The translations under genes were made by a program, and so were the position numbers. Of a stretch of DNA of 64,000 bases, positions 62,264-64,000 are shown in pieces (the stretch's first letter is position 1; every line of letters starts with the position of its first letter). The stretch lies in the NCBI RefSeq assembly GCF_010667575.1, contig NZ_JAABNT010000009.1:1-64000 (forward strand), written 5' to 3'. Under the pieces are notes generated by a model. That model made no database searches. It was not told where the DNA came from and worked only from the letters and a program-made list of their open reading frames with translations. The stretch is from Sulfitobacter sediminilitoris. Lineage in GTDB: Bacteria; Pseudomonadota; Alphaproteobacteria; Rhodobacterales; Rhodobacteraceae.

Positions 62264-62277
62264 TTGATATTTGTCAA
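62264..62277. promoter_or_regulatory. FNR-like box upstream of the Crp/Fnr gene
   Basis: TTGATATTTGTCAA matches TTGAT-N4-ATCAA with one mismatch. The centre lies about 59 bases upstream of the regulator start, so autoregulation or FnrL control is plausible. Confidence 0.7.
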
Positions 62278-62311
62278 CGCGAAACCTGCTTTTGGATTGT
62301 TCGTCCGGTTT

Positions 62312-62325
62312 TTGAGACAGATCAA
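62312..62325. promoter_or_regulatory. FNR-like box upstream of the M50 protease gene
   Basis: TTGAGACAGATCAA matches TTGAT-N4-ATCAA with one mismatch. Its centre is about 52 bases before the protease start, compatible with class II activation of that gene. Confidence 0.7.
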
Positions 62326-62370
62326 TTCGGCAACTTCTGTGCGCTTTAGAGTGAAAAGAAAAAAGGCTGC

Positions 62371-63516
62371 ATGATGTTCTCAAACTCAGTTAAGATCTTC
62401 TCTTTTGCCGGCTTTGACATCAAATTGGACCCAAGCTGGCTTTTGATTGCCGCGCTGATCACCTGGAGCCTTGCGCAACAGTATTTCCCTTCAACCATGC
62501 CCGGCCTCAGCCAGCAAACCTATCTGCTGATGGGCGTCTTTGCGATGCTGTGCTTCTTCGCCTCGCTCTTGTTGCATGAGATGTCTCATTCAGTCGTGGC
62601 GCGGCATTTTGGGATTGAGATCAAGGGTATCACCCTGTTTCTTTTCGGCGGCGTGGCAGAGCTGGAGGCAGAACCGAAATCAGCCGAAGTTGAATTGCTG
62701 GTAGCAATTGCAGGACCGCTGATGAGTCTCCTGCTATCACTCGGTTTTTGGATCTTGGCAGGGGTATCGACCCTGGCCATTGGCTCATCACCACTGACCG
62801 AGGTCCTGTCCTACCTGTCGATGATCAATCTTGTGCTGGCCCTGTTCAATCTCGTGCCCGCCTTTCCGCTTGACGGTGGCCGTGTGTTGCGCGCGTGGCT
62901 GTGGCATCGCCACGGGGATATTCTGCGTGCCACGGAAACAGCGGCAAAATCAGGTACCATCTTTGCCATGGTGCTGATGTTCTTTGGCGTTTTGGCGCTT
63001 TTCCAAGGCATCATTGCTGCGGGCATATGGCAGATCATGATCGGTTTGTTCATCTTGGCGGCTGCGCGCTCAAGCTACCAGCATCAGCTCGCACAGAGCG
63101 TGTTCGCAAACAAATCAGTGCGTGAACTTATGGTCGCGGATCCGGTTGTCGTCTCGCCGGGCATGACGCTCTCCGCCTTCGTCAATACGGTGATGCTACA
63201 AAAGCATGTGCAGTTTGTTCCAGTTGTCGAAGACGGCGCGCTGCTTGGGCACATGGACGCGGGCGTCCTCGCTTCCATCGACCGCGAAAATTGGGCCAAC
63301 ACGCAAGTCGGGGATGTGTTTGCCGGGCTTGAAAACGCCTCGATGGTGTCGCCGGACATGGCTGCTCAGGATTTGATGTCACATATCTCCAAGACCGGAA
63401 GACGCAAGTTTTTGGTCGTGGATGATCACAAGCTGTTAGGCGTCATCACCTTGGCTGACCTCACAGACTATCTACGGATGGCCGATATTCTGCGTCACCC
63501 GCAAACCAATGGGTGA
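62371..63516 (+). CDS. Site-2-protease-type M50 metalloprotease with CBS domains
   Basis: This encodes 381 residues. The zinc motif HEMSH (about residue 70) lies in a membrane helix, and the second motif NLVPAFPLDGGR (about 160-171) supplies the Asp ligand. About six membrane spans are followed by two CBS motifs (residues about 245-370). This layout matches the rhomboid-unrelated, CBS-containing S2P subfamily, where the CBS pair may sense adenine nucleotides. The substrate is unknown. It follows an FNR-like box. Confidence 0.88.
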   Translation: MMFSNSVKIFSFAGFDIKLDPSWLLIAALITWSLAQQYFPSTMPGLSQQTYLLMGVFAMLCFFASLLLHEMSHSVVARHFGIEIKGITLFLFGGVAELEAEPKSAEVELLVAIAGPLMSLLLSLGFWILAGVSTLAIGSSPLTEVLSYLSMINLVLALFNLVPAFPLDGGRVLRAWLWHRHGDILRATETAAKSGTIFAMVLMFFGVLALFQGIIAAGIWQIMIGLFILAAARSSYQHQLAQSVFANKSVRELMVADPVVVSPGMTLSAFVNTVMLQKHVQFVPVVEDGALLGHMDAGVLASIDRENWANTQVGDVFAGLENASMVSPDMAAQDLMSHISKTGRRKFLVVDDHKLLGVITLADLTDYLRMADILRHPQTNG

Positions 63517-63519
63517 GCC

Positions 63520-64000
63520 ATGAAGAATATCGTGATCATCCTGGGACATCCTGACGCCGCCGGCGGCCATTATTGTCACGCTGTTGCCGAGGCTTACCGC
63601 GTTGCCGCAGCGCAGGCAGGGCACATGATCACGGTCTTGGATGTTGCCCGGTCAGAAGTGACTTTCCTGCGTACCAAGGAAGAATGGGAAAGCAACACGG
63701 TCCCTGACTACGTCCGCGACGCCCAGACCGCGATCAAGGATGCGGATCATATCGTGATGATCTATCCGCTGTGGATGGGCGATGTGCCTGCCCTGCTGAA
63801 AGCATGGATAGAACAGGTCTTTCGCAAAGGCTTTGCCTTCGAAATGGACGGTCAAAACTGGCATGGCGCGCTAAAGGGTAAATCAGCGCGGGTTATTGTG
63901 ACCATGGGCATGCCGGGATTTTTCTATCGCTGGTTCTTCTTCGCTCACTCCCTGCGAAGTCTTGACCGCAACATACTGAAATTCTGCGGCATCAGACCCG
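63520..64000 (+). CDS. Flavodoxin-fold NAD(P)H:quinone reductase family protein (3' end outside window)
   Basis: The ATG at 63520 lies 3 bases after the protease stop, and the frame stays open to the window edge (160 codons). The sequence begins MKNIVIILGHPDA, with the flavin-binding HP loop, then HIVMIYPLWMGDVPALLKAW and GFAFEMDG, all marks of the NQO1/MdaB/KefF family. It reduces quinones by two electrons with FMN or FAD. KefF-type members also regulate potassium efflux; given the antiporter and channel nearby, that is worth noting but unproven. Confidence 0.85.
   Translation, partial: MKNIVIILGHPDAAGGHYCHAVAEAYRVAAAQAGHMITVLDVARSEVTFLRTKEEWESNTVPDYVRDAQTAIKDADHIVMIYPLWMGDVPALLKAWIEQVFRKGFAFEMDGQNWHGALKGKSARVIVTMGMPGFFYRWFFFAHSLRSLDRNILKFCGIRP

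Overview
The window looks like a chromosomal segment of a marine alphaproteobacterium of the Roseobacter group (Rhodobacteraceae). The reasons are the high GC, tightly packed ATGA-overlapping operons, three complete TRAP transporter systems in about 30 kb, a malonate TRAP operon, a probable cysteate sulfo-lyase, RTX/DUF4214 secreted proteins and FNR-like boxes of the TTGAT-N4-ATCAA type. This is an inference from gene content; no rRNA or other taxonomic marker is present. I see no tRNA, rRNA, CRISPR array, integrase or insertion sequence.

Layout. 1-4.4 kb: the 3' end of a secreted-type protein with an 18-unit Gly/Ser/Lys repeat, a terminator, then a two-gene unit with an unknown protein and a HExxH zincin-like protein. 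4.5-7.6 kb (minus): a PAP2/vanadium-haloperoxidase-like gene and a class III adenylate cyclase-TPR gene, each broken by a frameshift at a homopolymer. 7.9-14.4 kb: a malonate regulon (GntR regulator, TRAP P-Q-M, malonyl-CoA decarboxylase, malonyl-CoA synthetase) with a perfect 12-bp palindrome as likely operator. 14.7-15.8 kb: a secreted RTX-DUF4214 protein. 15.9-19.7 kb: glucosylglycerate metabolism (phosphatase, GT81 synthase, convergent GH13 phosphorylase). 19.9-30.3 kb: a second TRAP system with a CaiB-type CoA transferase, a crotonase lacking both usual glutamates, a class V aminotransferase, a large FAD/Fe-S dehydrogenase and a GntR regulator. 30.5-38.6 kb: a catabolic cluster of unknown substrate (dihydroxypyridine-dioxygenase-like enzyme, acyl-CoA-dehydrogenase-fold flavoprotein, SRPBCC-hydrolase fusion, TetR) facing a lyase and a third TRAP system. 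38.8-44.5 kb: LysR, cysteate-lyase-like enzyme and an OpuA-like ABC transporter. 44.5-48.6 kb: a truncated hydrolase and a four-gene threonate-type pathway. 57.8-64 kb: cytochrome c, antiporter, DksA-like protein, potassium channel, YeeE/YedE pair, DUF2892, Crp/Fnr regulator, M50 protease with CBS domains and a flavodoxin-fold quinone reductase; three FNR-like boxes suggest oxygen or redox control.

The most unusual locus is the minus-strand operon at 48,660-57,302. Four contiguous genes encode (in transcription order) a subtilisin-like protein with Thr in place of the catalytic Ser, a trypsin-like protease fused to what looks like a degenerate STAND-type module, a 1046-residue STAND-like P-loop ATPase, and a trypsin-like protease fused to a DNA/RNA non-specific endonuclease. 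This combination resembles the regulated conflict systems in which NTPases, proteases and nucleases are joined through small helical adaptor domains. I infer a possible proteolytic-cascade immune or cell-suicide system; this exact four-protein arrangement is not one I recognise.
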